Under the pieces are notes generated by a model that had not been told where the DNA came from, made no database searches, and saw nothing but the letters and a program-made list of their open reading frames with translations. From a virus, in the IMG/VR virus record IMGVR_UViG_3300042445_002481, positions 1 to 64,000 of that record: a stretch of 64,000 nt of DNA; one strand, written 5' to 3'. Made by a program: the position numbers and the translations under genes. Below, piece by piece: positions 24,606 to 33,236 of this stretch. Every line of letters starts with the position of its first letter. Positions within the stretch are counted from its first letter, which is position 1.

Positions 24606-25286
24606 TTAGTTAGTTGGTCGATAAGTAACTTCGCCCAATAAAGTCTCTTGAGAGTTGATTACAGCCATGATTTTATAAATGGCAATAGAGCCCGGCTGAT
24701 CAAATATAGTGATGCTAGTTATAGAAGAAGGATAGATGTAGAAGAGTCTCCAGCTAGGTCTAATTGTTCCAGTCTTGAAGATTCGATACTCTGTAGCACC
24801 AGGGATGGAAGACCACTGTAATACAGCCTCTCCAATCCCACTTCCTGGAGTAACTTGAGATACGGCTACTGTCCCAACTACAGGCGCTGCGGGGAGCTGT
24901 TGAATTACTGGAGCCTGTGTAGGGGTAGGAGCAGGCGCTGAAGTCTCTTGCGGAGCGGGGGCAGCTGTTGCTACGGGCGCAGGGGTAGAAGTAGCTGTAG
25001 GGGTCGGAGTAGATTTAACAACTGCCGCTGGGCTTGGGGCCGTAGAAGTTTCAGCTGTATCACTAGGTACAGACTGGTTTAGAGGAGACGGACTTACTTC
25101 TACTGCAGGCTGTGGTAAAGACTTATCTACATTCTTAGGGCTAGAATCCTCGGATACAGAAGTATTAGAGCTAACAAAGACAAAAGAGTTCTGCACACCT
25201 AAGGCAGGAGCAACAATGACAGCAGAAAGCCCGATGGCTAGGGCAGCCAGCCCAAAAGCTTTTCTAGCACTAAATCTCTTTATCAT
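24606..25286 (-). CDS. Exported Pro-rich protein with Fn3-like C-terminal domain (226 aa)
   Basis: A signal peptide covers about residues 1-30 (KRFSARKAFG, then a hydrophobic core to PALG). It is followed by a Ser/Thr/Pro-rich linker of about 100 residues (TPTPTATSTPAP) and a C-terminal ~90-residue beta domain with WSSIPGATEYRIFKTG, typical of Fn3-like folds. No membrane anchor follows, so it may be secreted or wall-associated. It resembles the 4305 protein in architecture. A good promoter lies at 25327-25356. Confidence 0.65.
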   Translation of the reverse strand: MIKRFSARKAFGLAALAIGLSAVIVAPALGVQNSFVFVSSNTSVSEDSSPKNVDKSLPQPAVEVSPSPLNQSVPSDTAETSTAPSPAAVVKSTPTPTATSTPAPVATAAPAPQETSAPAPTPTQAPVIQQLPAAPVVGTVAVSQVTPGSGIGEAVLQWSSIPGATEYRIFKTGTIRPSWRLFYIYPSSITSITIFDQPGSIAIYKIMAVINSQETLLGEVTYRPTN

Positions 25287-25326
25287 GAGAACAGATTAGC
25301 ACTATAAGTTAAATAATTCAAATAAG

Positions 25327-25356
25327 ATTATAAGTGTAGCATACTTTTTAAGTTAA
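25327..25356 (-). promoter_or_regulatory. Promoter of the exported-protein gene
   Basis: A perfect TATAAT (25327-25332) with TTAACT (25351-25356) 18 nt upstream on the minus strand; the leader to the ATG at 25286 is about 35 nt. Confidence 0.6.
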
Positions 25357-25388
25357 CGCAACAAAAGCTACTAAATAGCTAACTCTTT

Positions 25389-26009
25389 TTAAAATACTGT
25401 AATAGGCGCAGGGTAGTCCGGGTAGCCCCCACCAAAGTAGTCATCACTCAATAGGGCCTCATCTAGGGTTAACTTAGTTTGGCTTTCAAGATCAAATTGA
25501 TACCACACCGGGCTATTCAATCCATAGGCGTTAATTGTGGACATTAGTCTAGCAGTGGAGATATCAAAGCCCACATTTTCTTTAGCCGTCATATCGTAGG
25601 CATTACGAAGCCACTGCCTTCCAGCTTCAGTTATATATAGGACAGCATGGATAGTTGTCATGTCATACAGCCTATAAATCTCTTCGGACACTTTTTTGTA
25701 CTTAGGCTTTGTGGTATGAGTGGTTCCAGTAGAGACACCCAAAAAAACAACGTCTGCGTCGTCAGGGACCTCAAGGGTATCCCTATAGTTAAAAGGAATA
25801 CAGTCGTCTTCTAGAATAAGATCTGCCCCAGTATTAAGGGCATCGATGTGAGCAGAGGCTATTGGGTCAAACTTGTTGTGGTTGACGCCCTCAACTCGAA
25901 TGAAGTCAAGCCCATAGTGAGTGAGCATGTTGGCCATAGTGGTATTTCGATTGGGATACATTTTTAAGTTAATGTAGGCTACTTTAAGTGATTTTAAGCT
26001 AATTTTCAT
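25389..26009 (-). CDS. GT25-like glycosyltransferase (206 aa)
   Basis: The start AYINLKMYPNRN, then MLTHYGLDFIRVEGV and LILEDDCIPF (E67-D68-D69) follow the family 25 glycosyltransferase pattern (LPS galactosyltransferases and the eukaryotic collagen hydroxylysine galactosyltransferases). The later segment with AVLYITEAGR also fits. The length matches a minimal catalytic domain. Donor and acceptor are unknown. A TATACT box exactly 6 nt before the ATG suggests leaderless expression. Confidence 0.7.
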   Translation of the reverse strand: MKISLKSLKVAYINLKMYPNRNTTMANMLTHYGLDFIRVEGVNHNKFDPIASAHIDALNTGADLILEDDCIPFNYRDTLEVPDDADVVFLGVSTGTTHTTKPKYKKVSEEIYRLYDMTTIHAVLYITEAGRQWLRNAYDMTAKENVGFDISTARLMSTINAYGLNSPVWYQFDLESQTKLTLDEALLSDDYFGGGYPDYPAPITVF

Positions 26010-26015
26010 AACTAG

Positions 26016-26021
26016 AGTATA
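26016..26021 (-). promoter_or_regulatory. Leaderless-type TATACT box
   Basis: TATACT on the minus strand, then CTAGTT and the ATG at 26009. Confidence 0.55.
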
Positions 26022-26029
26022 CAGAATAA

Positions 26030-26066
26030 AAAGAAACCCCCCGCTTTAACGGGGGGATCTTTCTAT
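26030..26066 (-). terminator. Rho-independent terminator after katG
   Basis: Stem CCCCCCG (26037-26043) / CGGGGGG (26050-26056) with a 6-nt loop; T-rich on the minus-strand 3' side. It separates katG from the glycosyltransferase gene. Confidence 0.85.
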
Positions 26067-26070
26067 TAAC

Positions 26071-28266
26071 TTAAATGGTAAACCTGTCTGCGTTCATAAC
26101 CTTTGACCATGCACTAGCAAAAGCCTGAACAAAATGCGGCAATCCGTCATCTGATGCAAAGACCTCAGCGATAGCACGTAGGACTGAATTTGAAGCAAAC
26201 ACTAAGTCTGCACGAGTTGCTGTCCACTTACGCTCTCCATCTTTGTAAGCATGTGAACCGTAGATGCCAGGCTGTCCAGCTTTAGGTGCCCACGCAATGT
26301 CGTTGCTTAGCAAGTTGACAAAAAAGTCTGTAGACAGTACACCTACACGCTCAGTGAGAACACCATGAGATGAGCCGCCATGCGTGACACCCATTACACG
26401 TAGGCCGCCAACAAGAGCTGTCATCTCGGTTGGAGTTAGCCCAAGAAGCGCTGCCTTATCAATCAGTAGACGCTCTGCAATCTCCTCATTGCCCGGAGTC
26501 CAGTTACGGAACCCATCAGCAATCGGTCGTAGATACTCGAAAGACTCTACGTCAGTATATTCCTGGGTAGCATCTCCACGACCGCCTATGTAGTCGATGT
26601 ATAGTCCTTCGCCTACTCCATCTACAGCTAGTTTCACTGCATAGCTACCAGCAAAGACAATCAGATCAGCCATAGAAATATCTACACCCACACTGCTGCG
26701 CAGGTCTTCCAATTTCTTTAGTGTCTCTTTAATTTGATCTGGCTCATTGACTTCCCAGCTAATCTGCGGCTCAAGACGAATGCGAGATCCGTTTGCGCCA
26801 CCGCGCTTGTCGGTGTTGCGGAAAGAACTTGCAGAAGCCCACGCAAGCTTGACAAGCTCAGTGATTGTCAAATCTGAAGCGTCAATTGCTTCTGTGATTT
26901 TTTCCAGTCCTTCAGCTGTGTTTTCAGGACCCTTTGGAATTGGGTCTTGCCATATCAATAGTTCTTTAGGAACTTCTGGACCGAAGTAGCGCGACACAGG
27001 TCCCATGTCACGATGGGTTAGCTTAAACCAGGCACGGGCAAATGCATCTGTAAAGTAGTCAAAATCATCTAAGAACTTCTTACTGATCTCTGCGTACTTC
27101 TCGTCACCAAATCGAAGAGCTAAATCAGTTGTTGCCATCCTAGGAACTACCATTTCGCCTTCAAGGTGAGCATGAGGTGCCATATCCGATTCTTCGCAAT
27201 TAATAGGTACCCACTGCTTTGCACCTGCGGGAGATAATTCCATCTCCCACTCGTACTTGTAGATTAGGCGTAGGTAGTCATTATCCCAGCGGGTCGGGTT
27301 AGGAGTCCATGTTATTTCTAGACCAGAACCGATGGTATCTTCCGAGTGGCCTTTACCCTGAGAGTTTTTCCACCCAAGCCCTGCGCTCGAGATGTCATCT
27401 CCTTCTGGCTCAACGCCAACTTGAGAAGGATCACCAGCGCCATGAGTCTTACCAAATGCGTGACCACCAGCAATAAGCGCAACTGTTTCTTCGTCGTTCA
27501 TAGCCATACGAGCAAAAGTAGTTCTAATATCTGCAGCAGCTAACTTGAAATCTGGATTACCGTCCGGACCTTCTGGGTTTACATAGATCAAACCCATTTG
27601 TACAGCGGCTAGCGGATCTTCTAGAGTTTCTGCTTCGCGTAAACTGTCGTAGCGCTTGCTTGCTAGCCACTCAGTTTCGTTACCCCAGTAGGTGTTGTCT
27701 GGCTCCCAAACATCTGCACGTCCACCAGCAAAACCAAAAGTAGGGAATCCCATATCCTCTAGCGCAACGTTACCTGCAAGAATCATTAGGTCAGCCCAGC
27801 TGATCGAACGTCCGTACTTCTTTTTAACTGGCCAAAGAAGACGACGAGCCTTATCGAGGTTTACGTTGTCAGGCCATGAGTTGAGTGGAGCAAATCTCTG
27901 TAGACCCTGTCCACCGCCTCCACGACCATCAGTAGTTCGGTAGGTTCCAGCAGAGTGCCAAGCCATGCGAATAAATAGCGGACCGTAATGTCCGTAGTCT
28001 GCCGGCCACCACGACTGAGATGTATGCATAACTTCAACAATGTCTGCTTTAACTGCAGCAAGGTCTAGGTTATTAAATTCTTCGACATAGTCGAAGTACT
28101 CGCCCATAGGGTCAGACTTTGGGTTACCGTGAAGCAGTGGCTCTAGTGACAGCTGATTAGGCCACCAATCATTATTTGCAGTTCCTCGTGAACTACTGGC
28201 ACCCCCAGCAGTCCCATGAGGGACTGGGCACTTAGCTTCATTATCATTTGTTTCATAGCTTGTCAT
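26071..28266 (-). CDS. katG: Catalase-peroxidase
   Basis: A full-length 731-residue bifunctional haem enzyme. The distal site reads IRMAWHSAG (R100, W103, H104). Y228 (GLIYVNPEG) and M254 (FARMAMND) complete the Met-Tyr-Trp adduct needed for catalase activity. H269 (GGHAFGKTHG) is the proximal haem ligand. The second, non-catalytic repeat domain is also complete. It should destroy H2O2 in the infected cell. The start has GGGAGA upstream and the gene has its own terminator. KatG is normally chromosomal and is not standard phage cargo. No signs of decay are visible. Confidence 0.97.
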   Translation of the reverse strand: MTSYETNDNEAKCPVPHGTAGGASSSRGTANNDWWPNQLSLEPLLHGNPKSDPMGEYFDYVEEFNNLDLAAVKADIVEVMHTSQSWWPADYGHYGPLFIRMAWHSAGTYRTTDGRGGGGQGLQRFAPLNSWPDNVNLDKARRLLWPVKKKYGRSISWADLMILAGNVALEDMGFPTFGFAGGRADVWEPDNTYWGNETEWLASKRYDSLREAETLEDPLAAVQMGLIYVNPEGPDGNPDFKLAAADIRTTFARMAMNDEETVALIAGGHAFGKTHGAGDPSQVGVEPEGDDISSAGLGWKNSQGKGHSEDTIGSGLEITWTPNPTRWDNDYLRLIYKYEWEMELSPAGAKQWVPINCEESDMAPHAHLEGEMVVPRMATTDLALRFGDEKYAEISKKFLDDFDYFTDAFARAWFKLTHRDMGPVSRYFGPEVPKELLIWQDPIPKGPENTAEGLEKITEAIDASDLTITELVKLAWASASSFRNTDKRGGANGSRIRLEPQISWEVNEPDQIKETLKKLEDLRSSVGVDISMADLIVFAGSYAVKLAVDGVGEGLYIDYIGGRGDATQEYTDVESFEYLRPIADGFRNWTPGNEEIAERLLIDKAALLGLTPTEMTALVGGLRVMGVTHGGSSHGVLTERVGVLSTDFFVNLLSNDIAWAPKAGQPGIYGSHAYKDGERKWTATRADLVFASNSVLRAIAEVFASDDGLPHFVQAFASAWSKVMNADRFTI

Positions 28267-28349
28267 TAAATTTCTCCCTGTATAGTGCTATTAATGAAAT
28301 CCTAACACAAAAACAGTAAAAAGGGGGCCCAGCGCAGGTTTTTAGCTAG

Positions 28350-28919
28350 CTATGGGGCTAAAGCAATAAAATGTTTTCTGTATGTCATATAGTGAGATAT
28401 TTCTGGATCAACCCACCAGTCTTCCCAAGTGTGACGTTGAACTAGAGAATAGCCCAAGCCATCAAGAATCTCACGGGCGGCATCCCTAACAGACCCCAGT
28501 TTAAAGTGAATTAAAGCATCGTGCTCGAAGGTAATTACTGAAAACCTATATGAATTTAGTGGAAGAGAAATTAAACCAAGTAGGTTTGCTGCAGGATTAC
28601 TTATTGGACGACCACCCGCTGTGTAACCGGTGTCTACATCAACTTGTAGATAGTCTATTCTCTCCGGAAAATTGTTCTCTTCAAAGTACTTCCTATGGTC
28701 AAAAGTTAAAGCATTTTCTGCAAGACACGGATTCTCTCTAAGCTGATTAAAATTCTCAGCGTGTTTTTCGTTCCAATCAAAAGAGACCCCTTTCCAACCA
28801 TATTTTGTTTCTAGACTATAAGTGTTGCTTCCCTCTATCGGATCAGCCCCACCTAGCTCCACATAATAGCCGTTCTTTTTATTGTCTAAAATATCTAAAA
28901 CAAACTGATCAGACAGCAT
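28350..28919 (-). CDS. FkbM-like methyltransferase (189 aa)
   Basis: GYYVELGGADPIEGSNTYSL near residues 17-36 matches the SAM-binding block of the FkbM/Methyltransf_21 family (usually GxxVDxGAxxGxxSxxL), followed by WKGVSFDWN and later LQVDVDTG. Members methylate sugars or natural products. It starts 1 nt after the stop of the oxygenase gene and is probably co-expressed with it. Confidence 0.6.
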   Translation of the reverse strand: MLSDQFVLDILDNKKNGYYVELGGADPIEGSNTYSLETKYGWKGVSFDWNEKHAENFNQLRENPCLAENALTFDHRKYFEENNFPERIDYLQVDVDTGYTAGGRPISNPAANLLGLISLPLNSYRFSVITFEHDALIHFKLGSVRDAAREILDGLGYSLVQRHTWEDWWVDPEISHYMTYRKHFIALAP

Positions 28920-28920
28920 T

Positions 28921-29451
28921 TCATTCTCCTAAAAAACATGTTGTTTTGTCACCTTTAACAAAACTAGTTAAGACATATCTTATCTTAGTACCAACGACAG
29001 GCTTTACTCCGTGAAGGATGCCCGCGTCATGAATGACAATAGATCCTGCCTTAGGTTTTATCTTAATATTTACATCTGGATAGTAAATTTCCCCGCCCTC
29101 GTAGTCGTCATTTAAGTAAATTATTAGACCGTATATGTTGTTATAGTCCGACTCTTCGCTATTGTCCCTGTGCTCTCCCAGCATATCCCCGGACCTATAA
29201 CGAAGAAGGCTTTGTATGTCATGAATTCGCTCATAATTTTTAAACAAAGAAGCAACTTTTTTTTCTAAATTGTCAAGTTCTAAAGTTTTTTCTAGAACAA
29301 GATCTCTGCCCCTCCAGTGCTCCGGCCCGTCCACAGAAAACCAGTCTAGCTCTAAAACCTTACTCGGAAGCTCATTAAAATATAGAAGTTCTTCTTTTGA
29401 AAGAAACCCTTGAACTTCCCAAATTTGGCTGTAATGTTTTATTGTTTCCAC
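28921..29451 (-). CDS. 2OG-Fe(II) oxygenase, prolyl-hydroxylase-like
   Basis: The most compact of the paralogues (176 residues): triad H94-x-D96 (GEHRDN) and H147 (LHGVKPV), with R158 as 2-oxoglutarate anchor. The core reads LIIYLNDDYEGGEIYYP, the motif shared across the array at 53.7-61.6 kb. The start is GTG with a TAAGAT box 6 nt upstream and no ribosome-binding site. Confidence 0.9.
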   Translation of the reverse strand: METIKHYSQIWEVQGFLSKEELLYFNELPSKVLELDWFSVDGPEHWRGRDLVLEKTLELDNLEKKVASLFKNYERIHDIQSLLRYRSGDMLGEHRDNSEESDYNNIYGLIIYLNDDYEGGEIYYPDVNIKIKPKAGSIVIHDAGILHGVKPVVGTKIRYVLTSFVKGDKTTCFLGE

Positions 29452-29457
29452 GTGAGT

Positions 29458-29463
29458 ATCTTA
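29458..29463 (-). promoter_or_regulatory. Leaderless-type TAAGAT box
   Basis: TAAGAT on the minus strand, then ACTCAC and the GTG start at 29451. Confidence 0.5.
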
Positions 29464-29564
29464 TATGCTATATTAATAAATGTACTTGGTTTTGTCTTTT
29501 TTTGGAGGACAAAAAAAATGTTTAACTTTTAAGTATAAATTTTCAAGATAGTACAAAAATTTTA

Positions 29565-31001
29565 TTAAAATAATATTTTCCTTTTGTAGTGTTTTTCCCA
29601 GTTGCTTATGTCAACTTTATCATTAATTATAGGTTGACCTTTTACATTTAAACTTGTATTTAAGAGAATAGGTACTCCAGTAAGCTTGTACCACTTCTCT
29701 AAAACACTGTAAAGACCAGGATTTTGCTTCCTACTAACTGTCTGTACCCTAGACGTGCCATCTATATGAACAACCGCAGGGACTAATTCTGGCTTCAAAC
29801 ATTTAGGGGTATATTGCATATAAGGGGAGGCATAGTCCATATCGAACCATTCACTAGCATGCTCTTCCATAACTACTGGTGCAAAGGGCCTAAACAACTC
29901 CCGTTGCTTTATTAAATTTACTTTGTCCTTTATGTCGGGATCCCGAGGGTCAGCCAAGATACTCCTATTCCCCAGAGCCCTTGGCCCGTACTCAGCTCTA
30001 CCATTTGCCACTGCAGCTACTCCATCTTTGATAATAGCGTTTATTATTTTTTCAGCTGGGTACGAGCCACCAATACTTGTCCCTAAATAAGGACCACTCC
30101 AACTAACATGATCCCCATATAAAGCTGCAGCTGCACCTAACGCTGACCCGGAATCACCAGGATTAGGCATAATCCAAACATTTTTAAATATTTTCCAAAG
30201 CATTGTGTTAGCTTTACTATTCAGGGCACATCCGCCCATAAAGACTAAATTGTCTTTTCCAGTCCTTGCTTTCCACATACACATAAGTTCCCAGAGCCTG
30301 GCCTCATAAACTTTTTGAACAGCGGCTGCAACATCAAAGCGATCCTGATCGCCGATGGGCTCAGTCCAGTCCGTTATACCTTGATGAAAGTTGTACTTTT
30401 GTACCCCCGACATCGGGAAGTAGCTATTCACTTTTTCCCAGTACCTCTCGGGATCCCCATAAGCTGCCATCCCCATCATTATGTACTCTTCTTCATTAGC
30501 TTTAAGCCCTAGTAAATCTGTAAATGCAGAATAAAAAAGACCAAAGCTCATTGGATATTTTAATTTTTTTAGAGATTTTATGTTCGACCCACTACCAATC
30601 CATACTGATCCGGTATCAAATTCTCCAATAGAATCTAAAACTACAATAAGCGCGTCTTTAAAATTAGAAGTATAGTACCCAGCGGCCGCATGAGAGTAGT
30701 GATGGGAGAAGTTGTAGGACTTAATGCCCTTTAATGGGGCATAGGTTTTATAAAAAGGTTTGCCCCCACCAAAGCCACCCTTAGTTGCAATTCTAAGCTT
30801 TTTTATTAGCGGCCGCTCATAATATGCAATTGCATCTGGCTTACCATAAGACAGTGCTTCGTCTAATATTTCAGGATTAGTAAACCAATCATTTTTCACT
30901 TTTGAGTAGCGCTCAGCATGCCCGGCAAAGAGTATATTGTCATCTTCTAGCACGCAAACAGAGGCATCATGGGTAGTCTCATTTATACCTAAAATTCTCA
31001 T
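29565..31001 (-). CDS. Carbamoyltransferase, NodU/CmcH/TobZ family (478 aa)
   Basis: The N-terminal domain starts MRILGINETTHDAS and has the ASKHA-type HHYSHAAAGYY and EYIMMGMAAYG blocks. The C-terminal Carbamoyltransf_C domain has AEYGPRALGNRSILADPR and LNTSLNVKG. The family transfers a carbamoyl group from carbamoyl phosphate, via carbamoyl-AMP, to a hydroxyl of a sugar or antibiotic. Length is slightly short of many members (about 550). The acceptor here could be a fibre or wall sugar or a modified nucleotide. A TAGTAT box lies 6 nt before the ATG. Confidence 0.9.
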   Translation of the reverse strand: MRILGINETTHDASVCVLEDDNILFAGHAERYSKVKNDWFTNPEILDEALSYGKPDAIAYYERPLIKKLRIATKGGFGGGKPFYKTYAPLKGIKSYNFSHHYSHAAAGYYTSNFKDALIVVLDSIGEFDTGSVWIGSGSNIKSLKKLKYPMSFGLFYSAFTDLLGLKANEEEYIMMGMAAYGDPERYWEKVNSYFPMSGVQKYNFHQGITDWTEPIGDQDRFDVAAAVQKVYEARLWELMCMWKARTGKDNLVFMGGCALNSKANTMLWKIFKNVWIMPNPGDSGSALGAAAALYGDHVSWSGPYLGTSIGGSYPAEKIINAIIKDGVAAVANGRAEYGPRALGNRSILADPRDPDIKDKVNLIKQRELFRPFAPVVMEEHASEWFDMDYASPYMQYTPKCLKPELVPAVVHIDGTSRVQTVSRKQNPGLYSVLEKWYKLTGVPILLNTSLNVKGQPIINDKVDISNWEKHYKRKILF

Positions 31002-31052
31002 AAGACTATACTAATACCGTAAACTAGCGCTTAGTCTTTAGTTTTAAATTAA

Positions 31053-31060
31053 GGTATAAT
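31053..31060 (+). promoter_or_regulatory. GGTATAAT promoter box
   Basis: GGTATAAT lies 29 nt upstream of the TTG start of the oxygenase at 31090. Confidence 0.5.
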
Positions 31061-31089
31061 TATGTTTAAATCTTTGTATAGGAGCCCAC

Positions 31090-31719
31090 TTGAACACCAT
31101 AGAGCCATACTATGTTATTGAAAACTACATAACTAAAAAGCAGTGTTCAGACCTTTTAAAGTATTTTTTAATTCACGAGGATGAAGACCCTAGAGAGTTT
31201 TATGGCAACCTAAGCTTAGGCGGACCAGAGAGTTTTTCCAATAAAGATACTTTTAACAAATTTGATCCAGAGCATGTGCTCTATGAAGCAGTAGCTTTTG
31301 GCAAACAATTTTTTCTTGATAAGTATAAAATGCGAGGAACCTCTTTCGAGCTAAACAGATCTCATGTTAACTATATGCACCAAGGGGCCTATCTAGATGG
31401 ACACACGGATGATAGGCCAATAGATCAGCCAATAGAAGAGTTAAACAGCATGACATACGTTATGGGTTTGTTTTTAAACGATGACTATGAGGGCGGAGAA
31501 TTAGTTTTTGAACATCAAAAAATATCGCTAAAACCAACTGCCGGGACCTTAGTGTTTTTCCCAGGATTCTACACTAGACATGCAGTAAACAAAGTCTCTA
31601 GCGGATCTAGAATAAATATTCTTAGCCACTTCTTTGATGTTGTAGATACAAGCATAGAGTATAAGCCTAACTACGCAGTCATACCGCCTGAACACCAGAG
31701 ACTGGCTCACGAAATTTAA
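31090..31719 (+). CDS. 2OG-Fe(II) oxygenase, prolyl-hydroxylase-like
   Basis: A 209-residue dioxygenase starting at TTG with GGAG 6 nt upstream. Triad H105-x-D107 (DGHTDDR) and H164 (TRHAVNKV), with R174 as 2-oxoglutarate anchor. The core is GLFLNDDYEGGELVFE. It is the only + strand gene between 12.6 and 37.3 kb and is transcribed divergently from the carbamoyltransferase. Confidence 0.9.
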   Translation: MNTIEPYYVIENYITKKQCSDLLKYFLIHEDEDPREFYGNLSLGGPESFSNKDTFNKFDPEHVLYEAVAFGKQFFLDKYKMRGTSFELNRSHVNYMHQGAYLDGHTDDRPIDQPIEELNSMTYVMGLFLNDDYEGGELVFEHQKISLKPTAGTLVFFPGFYTRHAVNKVSSGSRINILSHFFDVVDTSIEYKPNYAVIPPEHQRLAHEI

Positions 31720-31738
31720 TAGTTAAAAATAAAACATA

Positions 31739-31796
31739 AAAAGCGGACCCGTTTCAGATTTTTTGAGAATAGCTCGTTTACTGATGGGCCCGCTTC
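31739..31796. terminator. Convergent stem-loop, terminator on the minus strand
   Basis: AGCGG/CCGCT, CCC/GGG and CAG/CTG (31742-31757 with 31781-31794) make one interrupted stem. On the minus strand it is followed by TTTTTA, so it can end the transcript carrying tRNA-Asn. It also lies 20 nt past the + strand oxygenase stop. Confidence 0.55.
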
Positions 31797-31815
31797 TTGG
31801 AGATTTGAGTCTCCG

Positions 31816-31887
31816 CTCCCCTCCGTGGATTCGAACCACGAACCATCCGATTAACAGTCGAACGCTCTGCCGTTGAGCTAGAGAGGA
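31816..31887 (-). tRNA. tRNA-Asn (GUU)
   Basis: The complement folds as a full cloverleaf: acceptor TCCTCTC/GAGGGGA (one G-T pair), D-arm GCTC/GAGC, anticodon stem TTCGA/TCGGA with loop CTGTTAA (anticodon GTT), T-arm CGTGG/CCACG with TTCGAAT. Discriminator G, and CCA is not encoded. Confidence 0.93.
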
Positions 31888-31894
31888 TTACTAG

Positions 31895-32029
31895 TTACTT
31901 ATTAACTAATCTACGCTTGACAGGGTCAAATACTTTAGGGTGCTTCTTTACGGCTTTACCGTTATTACGGCCTTCGCCAGAAGTGTTCTTTGCTGCAGGA
32001 GCTGGAGCTCCACCTTTTCCTTTTGCCAT
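31895..32029 (-). CDS. Small basic hypothetical protein (44 aa)
   Basis: The ATG at 32027-32029 has AAGGAG 6 nt upstream and the frame runs to TAA at 31895. The product is Gly/Ala/Lys-rich (MAKGKGGAPAPAAKN) and ends in KRRLVNK. It lies between the conserved 80-aa gene and tRNA-Asn. Function unknown; basic composition suggests nucleic-acid or ribosome binding. Confidence 0.6.
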   Translation of the reverse strand: MAKGKGGAPAPAAKNTSGEGRNNGKAVKKHPKVFDPVKRRLVNK

Positions 32030-32040
32030 TTTATCTCCTT

Positions 32041-32283
32041 TTAAACGTCAATACCGCGGTTAGATGCTCTCCAAGTTGAAGGAGAGTGGGCAGCCTCGAT
32101 TGCAGCTTTGTGGTCGTCATCTTCATACAGTCTAATGATGTGAAGACAGGGGTCATTGCCCTCTTCAAACTCAGCATCTTCAGGTTCTGATGTAGGCAGC
32201 CCATCGTGAGTGTAGCAGACAGCTGGACCACACCAACCATTTTCAATACCTAGCTTTAGCCAGTCTTCAAAATTCATATCCAT
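32041..32283 (-). CDS. Conserved actinophage hypothetical protein (80 aa)
   Basis: The segment GWCGPAVCYTHDGLPTSEPE followed by EEGNDPCLHIIRLY recalls a small acidic protein common in mycobacteriophages and other actinophages, of unknown function. The start is set at ATG 32281-32283 because a TATGGT box lies 6 nt upstream; a longer frame adds ten residues overlapping that promoter. Confidence 0.6.
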   Translation of the reverse strand: MDMNFEDWLKLGIENGWCGPAVCYTHDGLPTSEPEDAEFEEGNDPCLHIIRLYEDDDHKAAIEAAHSPSTWRASNRGIDV

Positions 32284-32299
32284 GTATACACCATAGCAG

Positions 32300-32338
32300 A
32301 AAAAGAGGGCCACACCAAATTGATGTAGCCCTCTTTTT
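32300..32338. terminator. Bidirectional rho-independent terminator
   Basis: Stem AAAAAGAGGGC (32300-32310) / GCCCTCTTTTT (32328-32338), a perfect 11-bp match with T-runs available on both strands. It separates the holin-like paralogue from the 80-aa gene. Confidence 0.8.
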
Positions 32339-32359
32339 AGAGGTTTTTAGTCTATTACT

Positions 32360-32620
32360 TTACTTTTTCTTGCTCTGACTTGAAAGTTCTGCTTCAGCTG
32401 AGCTTGCAAAAGCGCGCTGGATCTCTTCTTCACTTAGATCTCCGTCAACTACGTATGATCTGGATAGTGATTCAGCAACGTCCATTACACCAATAAAGGC
32501 TGCCAACATTGCTGCTTGCCAGAGCTCAACTCCAGCGATGCTACCACCAGCAAGGGTTCCGCTGACACGTAGGATGATAAGAGCTATAGTCCTCTTAGTG
32601 ACTGTTTTTAGGATATTCAA
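32360..32620 (-). CDS. Holin-like membrane protein, paralogue of 4017 (86 aa)
   Basis: Two hydrophobic segments (about residues 10-28 and 33-50), then an acidic amphipathic helix (VDGDLSEEEIQRAFA) and a Lys tail (SQSKKK). Order and motifs match the 4017 protein. The start is TTG with GGGAG 6 nt upstream. Its leader (GGTAAAAT, then CTGGGAGAGAGGC) also resembles the leader at 3967-3996. The pair may be a holin and antiholin, or a duplicated membrane protein of unrelated function. Confidence 0.55.
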   Translation of the reverse strand: MNILKTVTKRTIALIILRVSGTLAGGSIAGVELWQAAMLAAFIGVMDVAESLSRSYVVDGDLSEEEIQRAFASSAEAELSSQSKKK

Positions 32621-32673
32621 AGGTATCTCCCTGGGTAGAGTTAATAGGTTAAATGCCTCTCTCCCAGGCTCTT

Positions 32674-33036
32674 CTATTTTACCGCGTTTTGAACTCTCTT
32701 AGTAGGAGTTAGTCCTAGGGCTCGTTGCAGCTTAATACCTCTACCCCTACGAATAGCTAAGCGCTCGTTTTCCGTAGTGCCTCCCCAGATCCCGTGCTGA
32801 CCAGTTTCAATTGCATATGTTAGACAGTCGAGTTTCATCGGGCACTCAGCGCATATTGCTTTTGTAGCACGCTCGTTTTCGTAAGACAATGTACGAGGTC
32901 TTTTGTCTTCATCGTCAAAATAGTCTTTAGAGAAAAAAGCATCAGGGTCTGTTTCAGCACAAAGCGGCACAGCATCGGTGTTAAGTAGAAACCATGGAAC
33001 TATTCCAGTCCCCTCCGTCGGGTAAAGACCTGCCAT
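32674..33036 (-). CDS. WhiB-family iron-sulfur regulator (120 aa)
   Basis: Four cluster cysteines are in place: C26 (PLCAETDPDAFF), C62, C65 and C71 (ICAECPMKLDCL). The GIWGG turn (near 82-86) and a basic C-terminal tail (RRGRGIK) follow. WhiB proteins bind a [4Fe-4S] cluster and sigma factor and are essentially restricted to actinobacteria and their phages. It is downstream of nrdF and the FmdB-like gene. It could reprogramme host transcription and sense redox or NO. Confidence 0.93.
   Translation of the reverse strand: MAGLYPTEGTGIVPWFLLNTDAVPLCAETDPDAFFSKDYFDDEDKRPRTLSYENERATKAICAECPMKLDCLTYAIETGQHGIWGGTTENERLAIRRGRGIKLQRALGLTPTKRVQNAVK
32676..32683 (-). promoter_or_regulatory. GGTAAAAT box inside the end of the whiB gene
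   Basis: On the minus strand GGTAAAAT overlaps the last codons and stop of the WhiB gene and precedes the holin-like gene at 32360. Confidence 0.4.
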
Positions 33037-33051
33037 TTAAGTGCGCACCTT

Positions 33052-33236
33052 TCAACCTCGACTTGAGTTAAACCCCGTCCCATTAAATCTAATAGAAGGA
33101 GTTCCGAATATACGTATGAGTCTACCATCGCAGCTTGGTTCAGCGCAAGTTGATCTACTTGCTTCTTCTGACATTTCACGTATTTCTGTAAATCGGTGTT
33201 CAGGATTTTCTGAACATTTGTATTCATAGGTTGGCA

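Noticed and set aside
29490-29514. TTTTGTC/GACAAAA hairpin as a terminator
   Set aside because: The T-tract lies inside or before the stem for both strands, and the stem is AT-rich; no clear function.
33000-33227. 75-aa frame overlapping the FmdB-like and WhiB genes
   Set aside because: It is an alternative frame within the FmdB-like gene, which has a recognised family and a coupled start.
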